From assembly GCF_014203705.1 (NCBI RefSeq), contig NZ_JACHJR010000001.1:1860001-1924000 (forward strand): DNA of 64,000 bases, written 5' to 3'. Positions 47,477 through 56,540 of this stretch are shown piece by piece (position 1 is the first letter of the stretch; the number at the start of each line of letters is the position of its first letter). Position numbers and translations under genes: made by a program. Under the pieces are notes generated by a model. That model had not been told where the DNA came from and did not search any database. It saw only the letters and a program-made list of their open reading frames with translations. This stretch comes from Kitasatospora gansuensis (GTDB lineage: Bacteria > Actinomycetota > Actinomycetes > Streptomycetales > Streptomycetaceae).

Positions 47477-48910
47477 CTACTTCGTGCGCTTGCGCTTCTC
47501 CCGCACCCGCACGGAGATCGAGATCGGCGTCCCGACGAACCCGAACTCCTCCCGCAGGCGGCGCTCGACGAAGCGGCGGTACCCCGCCTCCAGGAAGCCG
47601 GAGGCGAACAGCACGAACCGCGGCGGCTTGACGCCCGCCTGGGTGCCGAACAGGATGCGCGGCTGCTTGCCACCCCGGATCGGGTGCGGGTGGCCGGCCA
47701 CCAGCTCGCCGAGGAAGGCGTTCAGCCGGGCGGTGGAGATCCGGGTCTCCCAGCCCGCCAGCGCGGTCTCGATCGCCGGGACGAGCTTCTCCATGTGGCG
47801 GCCGGTCTTCGCCGAGACGTTGACCCGGGGCGCCCACTGGACCTGGACGAGGTCCTTCTCGATCTCGCGCTCGAGGTAATAGCGGCGCTCTTCGTCGATC
47901 TGGTCCCACTTGTTGTACGCGATCACGACGGCCCGGCCGGCCTCGACGGCCATCGAGATGATCCGGGTGTCCTGCTCGGCGAGGGTCTCGCTGGCGTCCA
48001 CCAGGACCACCGCGACCTCGGCCTTCTCCAGCGCGGCGGAGGTGCGCAGCGAGGCGTAGAAGTCCGCGCCCGCGGTCAGGTGCACCCGGCGGCGGATACC
48101 GGCGGTGTCGACGAACTTCCAGGTCTTGCCGCCGAGTTCGATCATCTCGTCGACCGGGTCACGGGTGGTGCCGGCCAGCTCGTTGACGACCACCCGCTCC
48201 TCGCCGGCGACCTTGTTCAGCAGGCTGGACTTGCCGACGTTCGGCCGGCCGATCAGCGCCACCCGGCGGGGGCCGCCGGTCGGGACGCCGAAGGTCTGCG
48301 GCGGGGCGTCCGGCAGGGCGGCCATCACGGCGTCCAGCAGGTCGCCGGAGCCGCGGCCGTGCAGGGCCGAGACGGGGTACGGCTCGCCCAGGCCGAGCGA
48401 CCAGAGGTAGGTGGCCTCGACCTCGGTGGACTGGCCGTCCACCTTGTTGGCGCACAGCACGGTGGGCTTGCCGGCCCGCCGGATGATCTTGATCAGGGCC
48501 TCGTCGGTGTCGGTGGCCCCGACGTTGGCGTCCACCACGAAGAGCACCGCGTCGGCGGTCTCGATGCCGAGCTCGGCCTGCGCGGCGACCATCGCGTCCA
48601 GACCCAGGACGTCGATCTCCCAGCCACCGGTGTCCAGCACCTTGAACCGGCGGCCGTTCCAGGTCGCCTCGTAGCTGACCCGGTCCCGGGTGACGCCGGG
48701 CTTGTCCTCGACGACCGCCTCGCGGCGGCCGATGATGCGGTTCACCAGGGTCGACTTGCCGACGTTGGGCCGGCCGACCACGGCCAGCACCGGCATCGGG
48801 CCCTCGTTCAGGCCCTCGAGGTCCTCGCCCTCGAAGCCCTCCTCGGCGGCCAGCGCCAGGAACTCCGCGTAGTCGGCGTCGTCCAGCGCGCCGTTGGTGT
48901 CGTTCGTCAT
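47477..48910 (-). CDS. der: Ribosome-biogenesis GTPase Der (EngA)
   Basis: A 477-residue GTPase with two tandem G domains: [18 protein letters not shown] and NKVD in the first, [17 protein letters not shown] and NKWD in the second, then the KH-like C-terminal domain ([23 protein letters not shown]). The first 40 residues are an acidic extension usual in actinobacteria. It assembles the 50S subunit. The gene follows cmk on the same strand with a 124-base gap. Confidence 0.96.
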   Translation of the reverse strand: MTNDTNGALDDADYAEFLALAAEEGFEGEDLEGLNEGPMPVLAVVGRPNVGKSTLVNRIIGRREAVVEDKPGVTRDRVSYEATWNGRRFKVLDTGGWEIDVLGLDAMVAAQAELGIETADAVLFVVDANVGATDTDEALIKIIRRAGKPTVLCANKVDGQSTEVEATYLWSLGLGEPYPVSALHGRGSGDLLDAVMAALPDAPPQTFGVPTGGPRRVALIGRPNVGKSSLLNKVAGEERVVVNELAGTTRDPVDEMIELGGKTWKFVDTAGIRRRVHLTAGADFYASLRTSAALEKAEVAVVLVDASETLAEQDTRIISMAVEAGRAVVIAYNKWDQIDEERRYYLEREIEKDLVQVQWAPRVNVSAKTGRHMEKLVPAIETALAGWETRISTARLNAFLGELVAGHPHPIRGGKQPRILFGTQAGVKPPRFVLFASGFLEAGYRRFVERRLREEFGFVGTPISISVRVREKRKRTK

Positions 48911-49034
48911 GCTTCCGTACTTCCGTTTCCCGGCCCGTCCCTTCCCAGGGATGCGCCGTGCGTACCTGCCCCGAGGGGGCAGCGCGGTGCGAGCCGCCGG
49001 TTCGTTCCGGCGGACGCGAGAGTGTGGGCGGTCG

Positions 49035-49748
49035 TCAGACCGCGGAGAGCCCGGCCCGCTGCTCGACCAGGCCGGAGATGGTGTCGATCACCTGCTCCAG
49101 CGTCAGCTCGCTGGTGTCCACCAGGACGGCGTCGGCGGCCTGGGTGAGCGGGGCGGTCTCCCGGGAGGAGTCGGCCGCGTCCCGGCGGGCCAGGTCGGCG
49201 GCCATCGCGGTGATGGTCGCCTCGTCCAGGCCCTTGGCCCGCAGCTCGGCGGCCCGGCGCTCGGCGCGCGCGGTCTCCGAGGCGGTCAGGAAGACCTTGA
49301 CGGTGGCGTCCGGGAACACCACCGAGCCCATGTCCCGGCCCTCGGCGACGATGCCGCGTTCGGCCACCTCGGCGCAGCCGCGCTGGAGCTCGACCAGCCG
49401 GGCCCGCACCTGCGGGACGGCGGCGACCGCGCTGACCTGCGAGGTGACCTGCTGACCGCGGATCGGTCCGGAGACGTCCTGGCCGTCCACCGTGATGGTC
49501 GGCCCGGCGGCGTCCGTACCGGAGACGATCACCGGCTTGCCGCAGGCGACGGCCACCGCGTCGGCGTCGTCGACGTCGACCTCGTTGGCCAGCATCCACC
49601 AGGTCATCGCGCGGTACATCGCGCCGGTGTCCAGGAAGCTCAGCCCGAGCCGGGCGGCGACCGCCCGGGAGACGGTCGACTTGCCGGAGCCGGAAGGTCC
49701 GTCGATGGCGACGACGACCGGGGCGTTCGCTCGGTCGGCAGTGTCCAC
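49035..49748 (-). CDS. cmk: (d)CMP kinase
   Basis: A 237-residue cytidylate kinase that phosphorylates CMP and dCMP. The P-loop is [14 protein letters not shown] binding is at [10 protein letters not shown], and [12 protein letters not shown] is the conserved middle motif; the lid has [20 protein letters not shown] 49748. It is upstream of der as in other actinomycetes; the plsC-like acyltransferase gene often found between them is not present. Confidence 0.95.
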   Translation of the reverse strand: MDTADRANAPVVVAIDGPSGSGKSTVSRAVAARLGLSFLDTGAMYRAMTWWMLANEVDVDDADAVAVACGKPVIVSGTDAAGPTITVDGQDVSGPIRGQQVTSQVSAVAAVPQVRARLVELQRGCAEVAERGIVAEGRDMGSVVFPDATVKVFLTASETARAERRAAELRAKGLDEATITAMAADLARRDAADSSRETAPLTQAADAVLVDTSELTLEQVIDTISGLVEQRAGLSAV

Positions 49749-49856
49749 GGGGCGAACCTCTCTACTGAATCTGGGCAGGGACTACACCAAGGTTAGTCGA
49801 CCCGCGCCGTAGTCCCGGCCGGGTGACCGCCGGGGCCCGCTCTCGTTGGACCGGCC

Positions 49857-50087
49857 ATGAACCGAATGATCACCGGCGCCGTCCTCGCCCTCGCCGCCCT
49901 GACCGCCGCCACCGGCCCCGGCCACGCCGCGAGCAACAACACCATCGGCGACGTCGCCCAGGCCCCGGGCGGCTGGAGCCTCACCACCAGCGCCGTCTGC
50001 TCCCCCGAGGTGGCGGCCGTCCCCCTGGTCGGCGACGTGGTGGCCGACCACTCCACCACCTGCGCCGAAGCCCGGCCCACCAGCTGA
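49857..50087 (+). CDS. Small secreted protein, unknown
   Basis: A 76-residue protein with a clear signal peptide (MITGAVLALAALTAATGPGHA) and a mature part of about 50 residues holding two cysteines (AVCSPE, TTCAEA) that could form one disulfide. There is no good ribosome site before ATG 49857. It is divergent from cmk. It may be real and extracellular, but the evidence is mostly the signal sequence. Confidence 0.5.
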   Translation: MNRMITGAVLALAALTAATGPGHAASNNTIGDVAQAPGGWSLTTSAVCSPEVAAVPLVGDVVADHSTTCAEARPTS

Positions 50088-50111
50088 CCCCACCCTCCGA
50101 CCCCCAGCTGA

Positions 50112-50193
50112 CCCCCGAAAATCAAGCTGCCCCCCACCACCCGCCCTCCGGCCATCCCCCCTCGCTACCCTCCGGCCACCCCCCGAAAATCAA
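50112..50193. repeat. Degenerate direct repeats in noncoding gap
   Basis: CCCCCGAAAATCAA occurs exactly at 50112-50125 and 50180-50193, and CCCTCCGGCCA at 50144 and 50168. This stretch between the small secreted gene and the hydrolase has a C-rich plus strand and no gene. Confidence 0.6.
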
Positions 50194-50246
50194 TACGTTT
50201 GTATTAGACGGAGGTCTTGGACAAGAGTCTTGGACAAACGTATGTA
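50193..50246 (+). promoter_or_regulatory. Promoter with inverted repeat before alpha/beta hydrolase
   Basis: TTGGAC (50217-50222) and TATGTA (50241-50246) are 18 bases apart. ATACGTTTGT (50193-50202) and ACAAACGTAT (50234-50243) are perfect inverted arms flanking the -35, and GTCTTGGACAA repeats at 50214 and 50227. The inverted repeat is a likely repressor operator; no candidate regulator is adjacent. Confidence 0.6.
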
Positions 50247-50296
50247 TCTCCCCTAGAGTTGAAGTCGTCCGAGACCGATCGAGGAGGAGCCACCCC

Positions 50297-51100
50297 ATGC
50301 CCATGACCGTGATCGAGACCACCACCCCCGCCCGCACCGAGCTGGACCTCGCGGGCCGCCGCCTGTCCTACCTCGACTTCGGCGGACCCGGCCGGCCGCT
50401 GCTCGCCCTGCACGGGCACGTGTCGGAGGGCCACAGCTTCGCCGCGGTGGCGCGGGAGCTGGGGCCGGAGTGGCGGGTGATCGCGCCGGACCAGCGCGGG
50501 CACGGCGACTCGGACCGGACGGACGAGTACAGCCGGGAGGGCTACCTGGCCGACGCGGTGGCACTGCTGCGGCACCTCGACCTCGGTCCGGTCCCGGTGC
50601 TCGGGCACTCCGGCGGCGGCATCACGGCGTACCAGCTGGCGGCCAGGCACCCCGAGCTGGTCAGTGCCGTGGTCAACGAGGAGGGGCCGGCCGAGCTGCC
50701 GGCCGGGCCGAGCCCGCTGGCCTTCGTCCTGAAGATGCCGTGGACGGCGCCGACCCGGGAGGAGCTGGTCGCCGCACTCGGCCCGTTGGCCCCGATGGTC
50801 GGCCACCGGCTCCGTGAGCTCCCGTACGGCGGCTGGCGGCTGCCGTTCCACCCGGCGGACACCGTGCGCTCCGAGGAGCAGGTGCGCGGCGACCACTGGG
50901 CCGACTGGCTCGGCAGCGACTGCCCGGCCCTGCTGGTGCGCGGCAACCGGTTCCCGTGCCTGTCCGAGGAGCAGGCCACCGCGATGGCCGAGCGCCGCCC
51001 CGGCACCCGGCTGGTCACGCTGGAGACCGACCACTTCGTGCACGAGGGCGACCCGGCCGGCTTCACGGCGGCGGTCCGGGAGTTCCTCCGCGCGCTGTGA
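50297..51100 (+). CDS. Alpha/beta hydrolase
   Basis: A 267-residue hydrolase of the proline-iminopeptidase/epoxide-hydrolase-like group. ATG 50297 follows GAGGAGG; ATG 50303 is the alternative. LLALHGHVSEGHSF marks the oxyanion strand, RVIAPDQRGHGDSDR the next turn, GHSGGG the nucleophile elbow, and DHFVHEG the catalytic His. The open frame upstream of 50297 is not coding. The substrate is unknown; the upstream operator-like repeat suggests inducible expression. Confidence 0.9.
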   Translation: MPMTVIETTTPARTELDLAGRRLSYLDFGGPGRPLLALHGHVSEGHSFAAVARELGPEWRVIAPDQRGHGDSDRTDEYSREGYLADAVALLRHLDLGPVPVLGHSGGGITAYQLAARHPELVSAVVNEEGPAELPAGPSPLAFVLKMPWTAPTREELVAALGPLAPMVGHRLRELPYGGWRLPFHPADTVRSEEQVRGDHWADWLGSDCPALLVRGNRFPCLSEEQATAMAERRPGTRLVTLETDHFVHEGDPAGFTAAVREFLRAL

Positions 51101-51130
51101 GCCGTGCCGGGCCGGGCCCCTGACGGTGGG

Positions 51131-52216
51131 TCAGTCCCGGACGCTCCAGCCCTGCGCCCGCAGCGCGACGGTGAGCCGCTTGACCGCCGACGGCGCGACC
51201 GCGAGCTGGACGAAGCCGACCTGCTGTCCCGAGGAGTGCTCGATGACCACGTCCTCGATGTTCACCCCGAGCTGGCCGACCTCGCCGAACAGGCGTCCCA
51301 GCTCGCCCGGCTGGTCGCCCAGCACCACGGCGACCGTCTCGTACCGGGTGGGCGGGGCGCCGTGCTTGCCCGGGATCCGGGCCTGGCCGGTGTTGCCCCG
51401 GCGCATCACGGCCTCGATCCCGGCCGCTCCGGCCCGCCGTTCGCCCTCGTCGTTGGCCTGCAGGGCGCGCAGCGCGGTGACCGTGTCGGTCAGGTCGCCC
51501 GCCAGCTCCTCCAGGATCTCGGCCACCACACCGGCGTTGGCGGACAGGATGTCCACCCACATCGCGGGGTTGGAGGCGGCGATCCGGGTGACGTCCCGGA
51601 CGCCCTGGCCGGAGAGCCTTATGGCGGTCTCGTCCGCGTGCTCCAGCCGGGCGGCGACCAGCGAGGAGAACAGCTGCGGCGCGTGCGAGACCAGCGCGAC
51701 CGCGCGGTCGTGCGCGGCGGCGTCCATCACGATCGGCATCGCCCCGCAGAGCGCGACCAGCTCCAGCGCCGCGTTCAGCGTCTCGGTGTCGGTGTCCGCG
51801 GTCGGGGTGAGCACCCACGGGCGGCCCTCGAACAGGTCGGCCCTGGCCGCCAGCGGCCCCGAGCGCTCCCGGCCGGCCATCGGGTGGCTGCCGATGTAGT
51901 TCACGGTGTCGCAGCCGAGCGCGGTCACCTCGTTGCTCGGCCCGGCCTTCACGCTGGCCACGTCGGTGTACCAGCGGGCCAGGCCCCGGCGCTGACAGTC
52001 CGCCAGCACCTTCCCCACCAGCGCGGGCGGCACCGCGATGATCGCCAGGTCCACCGGCCCGTCCGGCACCTCGGTGGTCCCCGCGCCGAGCGACTCCGCC
52101 GTCCGGGCGGCGTCCGGGTCGGCGTCCTCCAGATACACGTGCAGCCCACGCCCCGTCAGGGCGAGCGCGGCGGAGGTGCCGATCAGTCCGGTGCCGACTA
52201 CGGCGACTGTGCGCAT
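51131..52216 (-). CDS. tyrA: Prephenate dehydrogenase with ACT domain
   Basis: A 361-residue enzyme that converts prephenate to 4-hydroxyphenylpyruvate in tyrosine synthesis. The NAD site is VAVVGTGLIGTSAA; the catalytic region has GSHPMAGRERSGP and HDRAVALVSHAPQLFSS. The C-terminal 70 residues (YETVAVVLGDQPGELGRLFGEVG) are an ACT domain, likely for tyrosine feedback. ATG 52216. It is convergent with the hydrolase and divergent from the DUF4139 pair. Confidence 0.95.
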   Translation of the reverse strand: MRTVAVVGTGLIGTSAALALTGRGLHVYLEDADPDAARTAESLGAGTTEVPDGPVDLAIIAVPPALVGKVLADCQRRGLARWYTDVASVKAGPSNEVTALGCDTVNYIGSHPMAGRERSGPLAARADLFEGRPWVLTPTADTDTETLNAALELVALCGAMPIVMDAAAHDRAVALVSHAPQLFSSLVAARLEHADETAIRLSGQGVRDVTRIAASNPAMWVDILSANAGVVAEILEELAGDLTDTVTALRALQANDEGERRAGAAGIEAVMRRGNTGQARIPGKHGAPPTRYETVAVVLGDQPGELGRLFGEVGQLGVNIEDVVIEHSSGQQVGFVQLAVAPSAVKRLTVALRAQGWSVRD

Positions 52217-52438
52217 GACGGATGCGTCTCCTGAAGGCGGTAGGGCCAGGGTCGGGCCAATCCTCTCGCACCGGAGGCCCCGGCGGCCGCCACCGTCCGG
52301 ATCTTGTCAGGTCGGGTCCGCCGCCCCACCGCACCCGGCGTGTCGGGCGGCGCGACGCGCGGGCCGCAAAACCGCTGACAGCGTCGGTCCGGCCCGGCAG
52401 ACTGAGCGACGCTGACCAGGCAGGCGGAAGGGGTCCGA

Positions 52439-54433
52439 GTGGAGTCGGTACTGGACGAGGTGGTGGTGTACGCCACCGGGGCGCTCTGCCGACGGCGGGC
52501 GCACGGGGCGGTACCGGCCGACGGGCAGGTCCGGCTGACCGGGCTGCCCCTGACGCTGGACCCGTCCTCGGTCCGGGCCACCGTGCACGGCGCGGGCTGG
52601 CGGGTGACCGAGGCCCGGGTCGAGTACGCGGCCGAACTCCGCACCGACCGGGCGCCGCTGCAGCGCGCCTGGGAGCTGGCCCAGCGGGAGTACGACGCCG
52701 CCCGCGACCGCCAGCGCCGCGGCGAGGAGCGGATCGCCGAGCTGACCGCCCTGCGCGCCGTCCCGCCGCCCCGCCGCCGGGACGAGCCGCACCGCCGCAC
52801 CCCGGCCGACGCCTGGCTGGAGCTGGCCGACTTCGTGGCCGCCCGGCTGACCGTGCTGCAGACCGAGGTGGCCCGGCTGACCGAGCGGACCCGGCTCGCC
52901 GAACACACCGTCCAGGTCGCCCGGGACCGGTGGGACTCGGCCGCCGACACCGAGCGCGCCGCCGCCACCACGACCACCGCGACCGTCCTGCTCACCCTCA
53001 CCCCCGACCTCACCCTCACCCCCGACGGCCCGGCCGCCGAGGCCGTGGACCTGGAGCTGGAGTACGGCGTCCCGGGCGCCCGCTGGGTGCCCACCTACCG
53101 CCTGAGCCACCGTCAGGGCGACCCCGGCGGGCAGCTGGTGCTGCGGGCCTCGGTGGCGCAGCGGACGGGCGAGGACTGGACGGGCGTCCGCCTCGGTCTC
53201 TCCACCGCCGACCTGCAACGCCGTACCGACCTGCCCAAGCTGCAGTCGGTCCGGATCGGCCGCCGCCAGACCGCCCCGGCCCCGTCCGGCTGGCGGGAGG
53301 CCCCGCCCGGTCTCGACGAGCTGTTCACGGGGTACGACGCGGCGGGGCCGCGCCCGCTGCCCCGGTACGCGGGCGGGCCGGGGGGTCCGATCGCGGTCGG
53401 GTCCGCCGCCGCCGCGAGCGATGACGACGAGGAGGTGCAGCACCGCAAGAGCGTCTCGCCCCTGCGGGCCCGCGCCTCGATGGCCCGGGACGTCATGCCG
53501 CCGGCCCCGGGCGCCGCCCCGCAGGGCTACGGCGGCGCCCCCGCGCCCGCAGCCGCCCCGCCGATGGCCGGCCTGGCCGCCCCGGCCCCGTTCGCACCGG
53601 CCGGACCGCCACCACCGCTGCCGGAGCCCGCCCCGCCGCACCCCGGCGCCGGCTGGCTGGACTACGCCGCGCTGACCCTGCGGGGCCCGACCGGCCCGGG
53701 CCGGGGACAGCTGTCCCCCGCGCCCCGGCAGCACCGCGCGGCGCCCGCCCCGACCGCCGCGCTCCCCCCGCACACCGTTCCGCCTCGCCGCTCGGCCGGC
53801 TCCTTCGACCAGCGCTTCGACACCGCCGCCCGGGTCGACCTGCCCTCGGACGGCGGCTGGCACACCGTCACCATCGGCGAGATCCCGCTCTCGGTGGAGC
53901 CGGAGTACGTCTGCGTGCCCTCGGTCGAGGAGACCGTCTACGGCACGCTGCTGCTCACCAACTCCACCGACCGGGCGCTGCTGGCCGGGCCGGTCGAGGT
54001 TTCGGTGGACGGCGACTTCCTGCGCACCGCCGCACTGCCCACGCTGGCCCCCGGCGCCACCGGGCGGCTCGGGCTCGGGGTGGCCGAGGGCGTCCGGGTG
54101 GCCCGCCGCACCGAGCTGCACGAGTCCACGGCGGGGCTGCGCAACAACACCCTGGTGCTCGACCACCGGGTCCACCTGGAGCTGGCCAACCGGCTGGCCA
54201 GGCCGGTCACCGTCGAGGTCCGCGAGCGGGTGCCGGTGACCGCCGAGCCGGACGTCAGGATCCAGGAACGGCCCGGCTGGTCCGCCCCTGACGAAGCGTC
54301 CGAGGACTACCCGCCCGGCACCCGGCTCCGGCGGGTCGACCTGCCCGCCCACGGCCGGGCCGAACTGGACGGCGGCTACGAGATCCGCATCCCCGCCGCC
54401 CAGACCCTGCACGGCGGAGACCGGAGGAACTGA
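52439..54433 (+). CDS. DUF4139 (mucoidy inhibitor A-like) protein 1
   Basis: A 664-residue protein with an N-terminal DUF4140 strand region (VVVYATGALCRRRAHG ... GLPLTLDPSSVRATV), a coiled-coil (residues about 70-170) and the DUF4139 beta domain (ELEYGVPGARWVPTYRLSH, VAQRTGEDWTGVRLGLSTA). Residues about 330-450 are an inserted Ala/Pro-rich low-complexity stretch. The C-terminal part has RVDLPSDGGWHTVTIGEIPL and LLTNSTDRALLAGPVEVS. GTG 52439. Its stop overlaps the ATG of the second DUF4139 gene by one base. The family function is unknown; MuiA affects capsule in enterobacteria. Confidence 0.85.
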   Translation: MESVLDEVVVYATGALCRRRAHGAVPADGQVRLTGLPLTLDPSSVRATVHGAGWRVTEARVEYAAELRTDRAPLQRAWELAQREYDAARDRQRRGEERIAELTALRAVPPPRRRDEPHRRTPADAWLELADFVAARLTVLQTEVARLTERTRLAEHTVQVARDRWDSAADTERAAATTTTATVLLTLTPDLTLTPDGPAAEAVDLELEYGVPGARWVPTYRLSHRQGDPGGQLVLRASVAQRTGEDWTGVRLGLSTADLQRRTDLPKLQSVRIGRRQTAPAPSGWREAPPGLDELFTGYDAAGPRPLPRYAGGPGGPIAVGSAAAASDDDEEVQHRKSVSPLRARASMARDVMPPAPGAAPQGYGGAPAPAAAPPMAGLAAPAPFAPAGPPPPLPEPAPPHPGAGWLDYAALTLRGPTGPGRGQLSPAPRQHRAAPAPTAALPPHTVPPRRSAGSFDQRFDTAARVDLPSDGGWHTVTIGEIPLSVEPEYVCVPSVEETVYGTLLLTNSTDRALLAGPVEVSVDGDFLRTAALPTLAPGATGRLGLGVAEGVRVARRTELHESTAGLRNNTLVLDHRVHLELANRLARPVTVEVRERVPVTAEPDVRIQERPGWSAPDEASEDYPPGTRLRRVDLPAHGRAELDGGYEIRIPAAQTLHGGDRRN

Positions 54434-55977
54434 TGACCACCACGACCCCGCTCCCCGTCACCGCCGTCACCTGCCTGGAGGACCGGGCCCTGGTCGAACG
54501 CTCCGTCGAGCTCGACCTCGCGCCCGGCGTCCAGCGGCTGCGCCTCGGCCCGGTCACCGCGCTGGCCGCCGACCTCACGCTGCGCGCCGAACTCTCCACC
54601 GGCAGCGTGCTGGACACCCGGATCACCCGGATCTGGACCCCGCCCGCACCCGAGCCGCCCGGCGACCAGGACTCCGAGCTCCGGCACCGGGTGCACGCGC
54701 TGGAACAGGAGCAGGCCGAGCTGGGCGCCGAACGGCTCCGGCTGACCGCCCGGCTGGCCCTGCTCGGCCAGCTCGCCACCGATCTGCTCCGGGAGATCGC
54801 CGAGGGCGCCGGGCAGGGCGAGACCGAACCGGCCCGCTGGACCCGCGAGCTGGACCGGGTGGACGCCGAGCGCGAGGAGTACGGCGAGCGGCTGCGCGCC
54901 ACCGACGCCCGGCTGATCATCGCCGAGGAGGACCACGCCCGGGCAGAGGCGGCGGTGGAGCTGAGCGAGCGGGAGCAGCCCGAGCTGCTCGGCTTCCTGG
55001 AGCTGACCGTCGACTCCCCCGGCGGCCCGAACCGACTGACCGTCAGCCACCTCACCCCGTGCGCCCTCTGGCGCCCCGCCTACCGGGCCACCCTGGCCGA
55101 GGACGGGGCACTCACCCTGGAGACCGAGGCGGTGGTCTGGCAGGCCACCGGCGAGGACTGGTCCGGAGTCGAGCTCACCCTCTCCACCGCCCGCTCCGCC
55201 CTCGCGGGCGAGCCGCCCCGGCTCACCGAGGACGTCCTGACGCTCCGTCCGCGCACCACTGAGGAGCGCCGCACCGTCGAGGTCGAACTGCGCGAGCAGG
55301 CGATCGGCTCCACCGGACCGGCCACCGACGGCCTGCCCGGAGTGGACGACGGCGGCGAGGTCCGGGTGCTGCGCGCCCCCGCCCCCGCCCGGATCCCGCG
55401 CGACGGCCGCTCGCACCGGGTGCCGCTGACCGTCTTCAGCACCCCCGCCACCAGCGAGTACAGCTGCGCCCCCGAGCTCTCCCCGCTGGTCACCCGGGTC
55501 GCCCGGTTCACCAACGCCGCCGGCCACGCCCTGCTGGCCGGCCCGGTCGACCTGGTGCTGGGCAGCGGCTTCACCGGCCGCGCCGAGCTGGAGTTCACCG
55601 CCCCGGGCGCCCCCGCCGAGCTCTCCTTCGGCAGCTCCGACGCCTACCGGGTGCTCCGGGAGACCGAGGAGACCCGAAGCAGCGCCGGCGCCCTGTCCTC
55701 CCGCACCGTGCAGACCCGGACGGTCCGACTCCACCTGTCCCGCTTCGCCGGTCCGGACGAACACACCGACCAGCCGGTCACCCTCCGGGAGCGGATCCCG
55801 GTCTCCGAGGTCGCCGCGGTGGAGGTCCGACTGCGCAAGGAACTCTGCTCCCCCGCCCCCGACGACCTGGACGCCGACGGCATCGCCCGCTGGCAGCTCA
55901 CCCTCCCGCCGGGCGGCCGACGCACCGTCACCCTGGTCTACGAGGTCTCGGCGACGGCCAAGGTGGCCGGCCTCTGA
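54433..55977 (+). CDS. DUF4139 (mucoidy inhibitor A-like) protein 2
   Basis: A 514-residue paralogue of the preceding protein, coupled by TGATG. N-terminal DUF4140 region: AVTCLEDRALVERSVELDLAPGVQRLRLGPV in part; coiled-coil at about 75-185 (ELRHRVHALEQEQAELGAERLRL, REEYGERLRATDARLIIAEED); DUF4139: TPCALWRPAYRATLAEDGALTLE, ATGEDWSGVELTLSTAR. It lacks the Ala/Pro insertion. The two proteins probably form a heteromer. No signal peptide or membrane segment is seen in either, so they are cytoplasmic. Confidence 0.85.
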   Translation: MTTTTPLPVTAVTCLEDRALVERSVELDLAPGVQRLRLGPVTALAADLTLRAELSTGSVLDTRITRIWTPPAPEPPGDQDSELRHRVHALEQEQAELGAERLRLTARLALLGQLATDLLREIAEGAGQGETEPARWTRELDRVDAEREEYGERLRATDARLIIAEEDHARAEAAVELSEREQPELLGFLELTVDSPGGPNRLTVSHLTPCALWRPAYRATLAEDGALTLETEAVVWQATGEDWSGVELTLSTARSALAGEPPRLTEDVLTLRPRTTEERRTVEVELREQAIGSTGPATDGLPGVDDGGEVRVLRAPAPARIPRDGRSHRVPLTVFSTPATSEYSCAPELSPLVTRVARFTNAAGHALLAGPVDLVLGSGFTGRAELEFTAPGAPAELSFGSSDAYRVLRETEETRSSAGALSSRTVQTRTVRLHLSRFAGPDEHTDQPVTLRERIPVSEVAAVEVRLRKELCSPAPDDLDADGIARWQLTLPPGGRRTVTLVYEVSATAKVAGL

Positions 55978-55991
55978 ACCCGGATCACCCG

Positions 55992-56023
55992 GTCAACTCC
56001 GGTGAAATGCCGTCAACTCCGGT
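55992..56023 (+). repeat. Direct repeat GTCAACTCCGGT, 20 bp period
   Basis: GTCAACTCCGGT occurs at 55992-56003 and 56012-56023, two helical turns apart, just before the DUF952 start codon. Both copies continue with GAAA or AAAA-like bases. It may be an operator. Confidence 0.55.
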
Positions 56024-56035
56024 AAAAATGGAGCC

Positions 56036-56398
56036 ATGATCTACCATCTCGCACCCCTGGACGACTGGCTGCGCGACCCCGGACGGCCGTACACCGCCGC
56101 CTCCCTGCTGACCGACGGCTTCATCCACTGCTCGGCCGACGAGACCACCCTGCTCGCGGTCGCCAACGCCTTCTTCCGGGACACGCGGGATCCCCTGATG
56201 GCCCTGCTGATCGAGGAGAAGCTGGTCGAGCCGATGATCAAATGGGAGCCCCCCAACGGCGCACCCCCGGCCGGCGCCACCCCCGGCATCCGCTTCCCCC
56301 ACATCTACGGCCGCCTCAACCGCACCGCGGTGATCGGCCTGGAGAAGCTCCAACGCGACCCCACCGGCCGCTGGGCCACCCTCCTCCCCTGGAGCTGA
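56036..56398 (+). CDS. DUF952 family protein
   Basis: A 120-residue protein: IYHLAPLDDWLRDPGRPYTAASLLTDGFIHCSADETTLLAVANAFF and FPHIYGRLNRTAVIGLEKL (quoted in part) match DUF952, thought to be related to the RNA 2'-phosphotransferase / ADP-ribosyl fold; HCS and HIYG are the conserved points. ATG 56036 has only AAAATGGAG upstream. The actual reaction is unknown. Confidence 0.88.
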   Translation: MIYHLAPLDDWLRDPGRPYTAASLLTDGFIHCSADETTLLAVANAFFRDTRDPLMALLIEEKLVEPMIKWEPPNGAPPAGATPGIRFPHIYGRLNRTAVIGLEKLQRDPTGRWATLLPWS

Positions 56399-56429
56399 GC
56401 TTCCGCAGAGCGCCCAGGTGGCACCCGCC

Positions 56430-56515
56430 AGGGGCTCGGGGAACTGCGACGCCAACCTCAAAAAAGGTGATCCGTACGTAGGCGGTCAGGCACTTTCGCA
56501 GTTCCCCGAGCCCCT
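56430..56515. repeat. Palindromic intergenic element, copy 2 (short form)
   Basis: An 86-base copy with perfect 19-base inverted ends (AGGGGCTCGGGGAACTGCG and its complement). The inside matches copy 1 (CTCAAAAAAGGTGATCCGTACGTA in part, GGTCAGGCACTTTCGCAGT), but the about 40 bases between the inner CGCAGT and the right end are missing, as if lost by recombination between two CGCAGT words. Confidence 0.85.
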
Positions 56516-56540
56516 GGACCGTAGCCGCGGAGCGCCCTGC

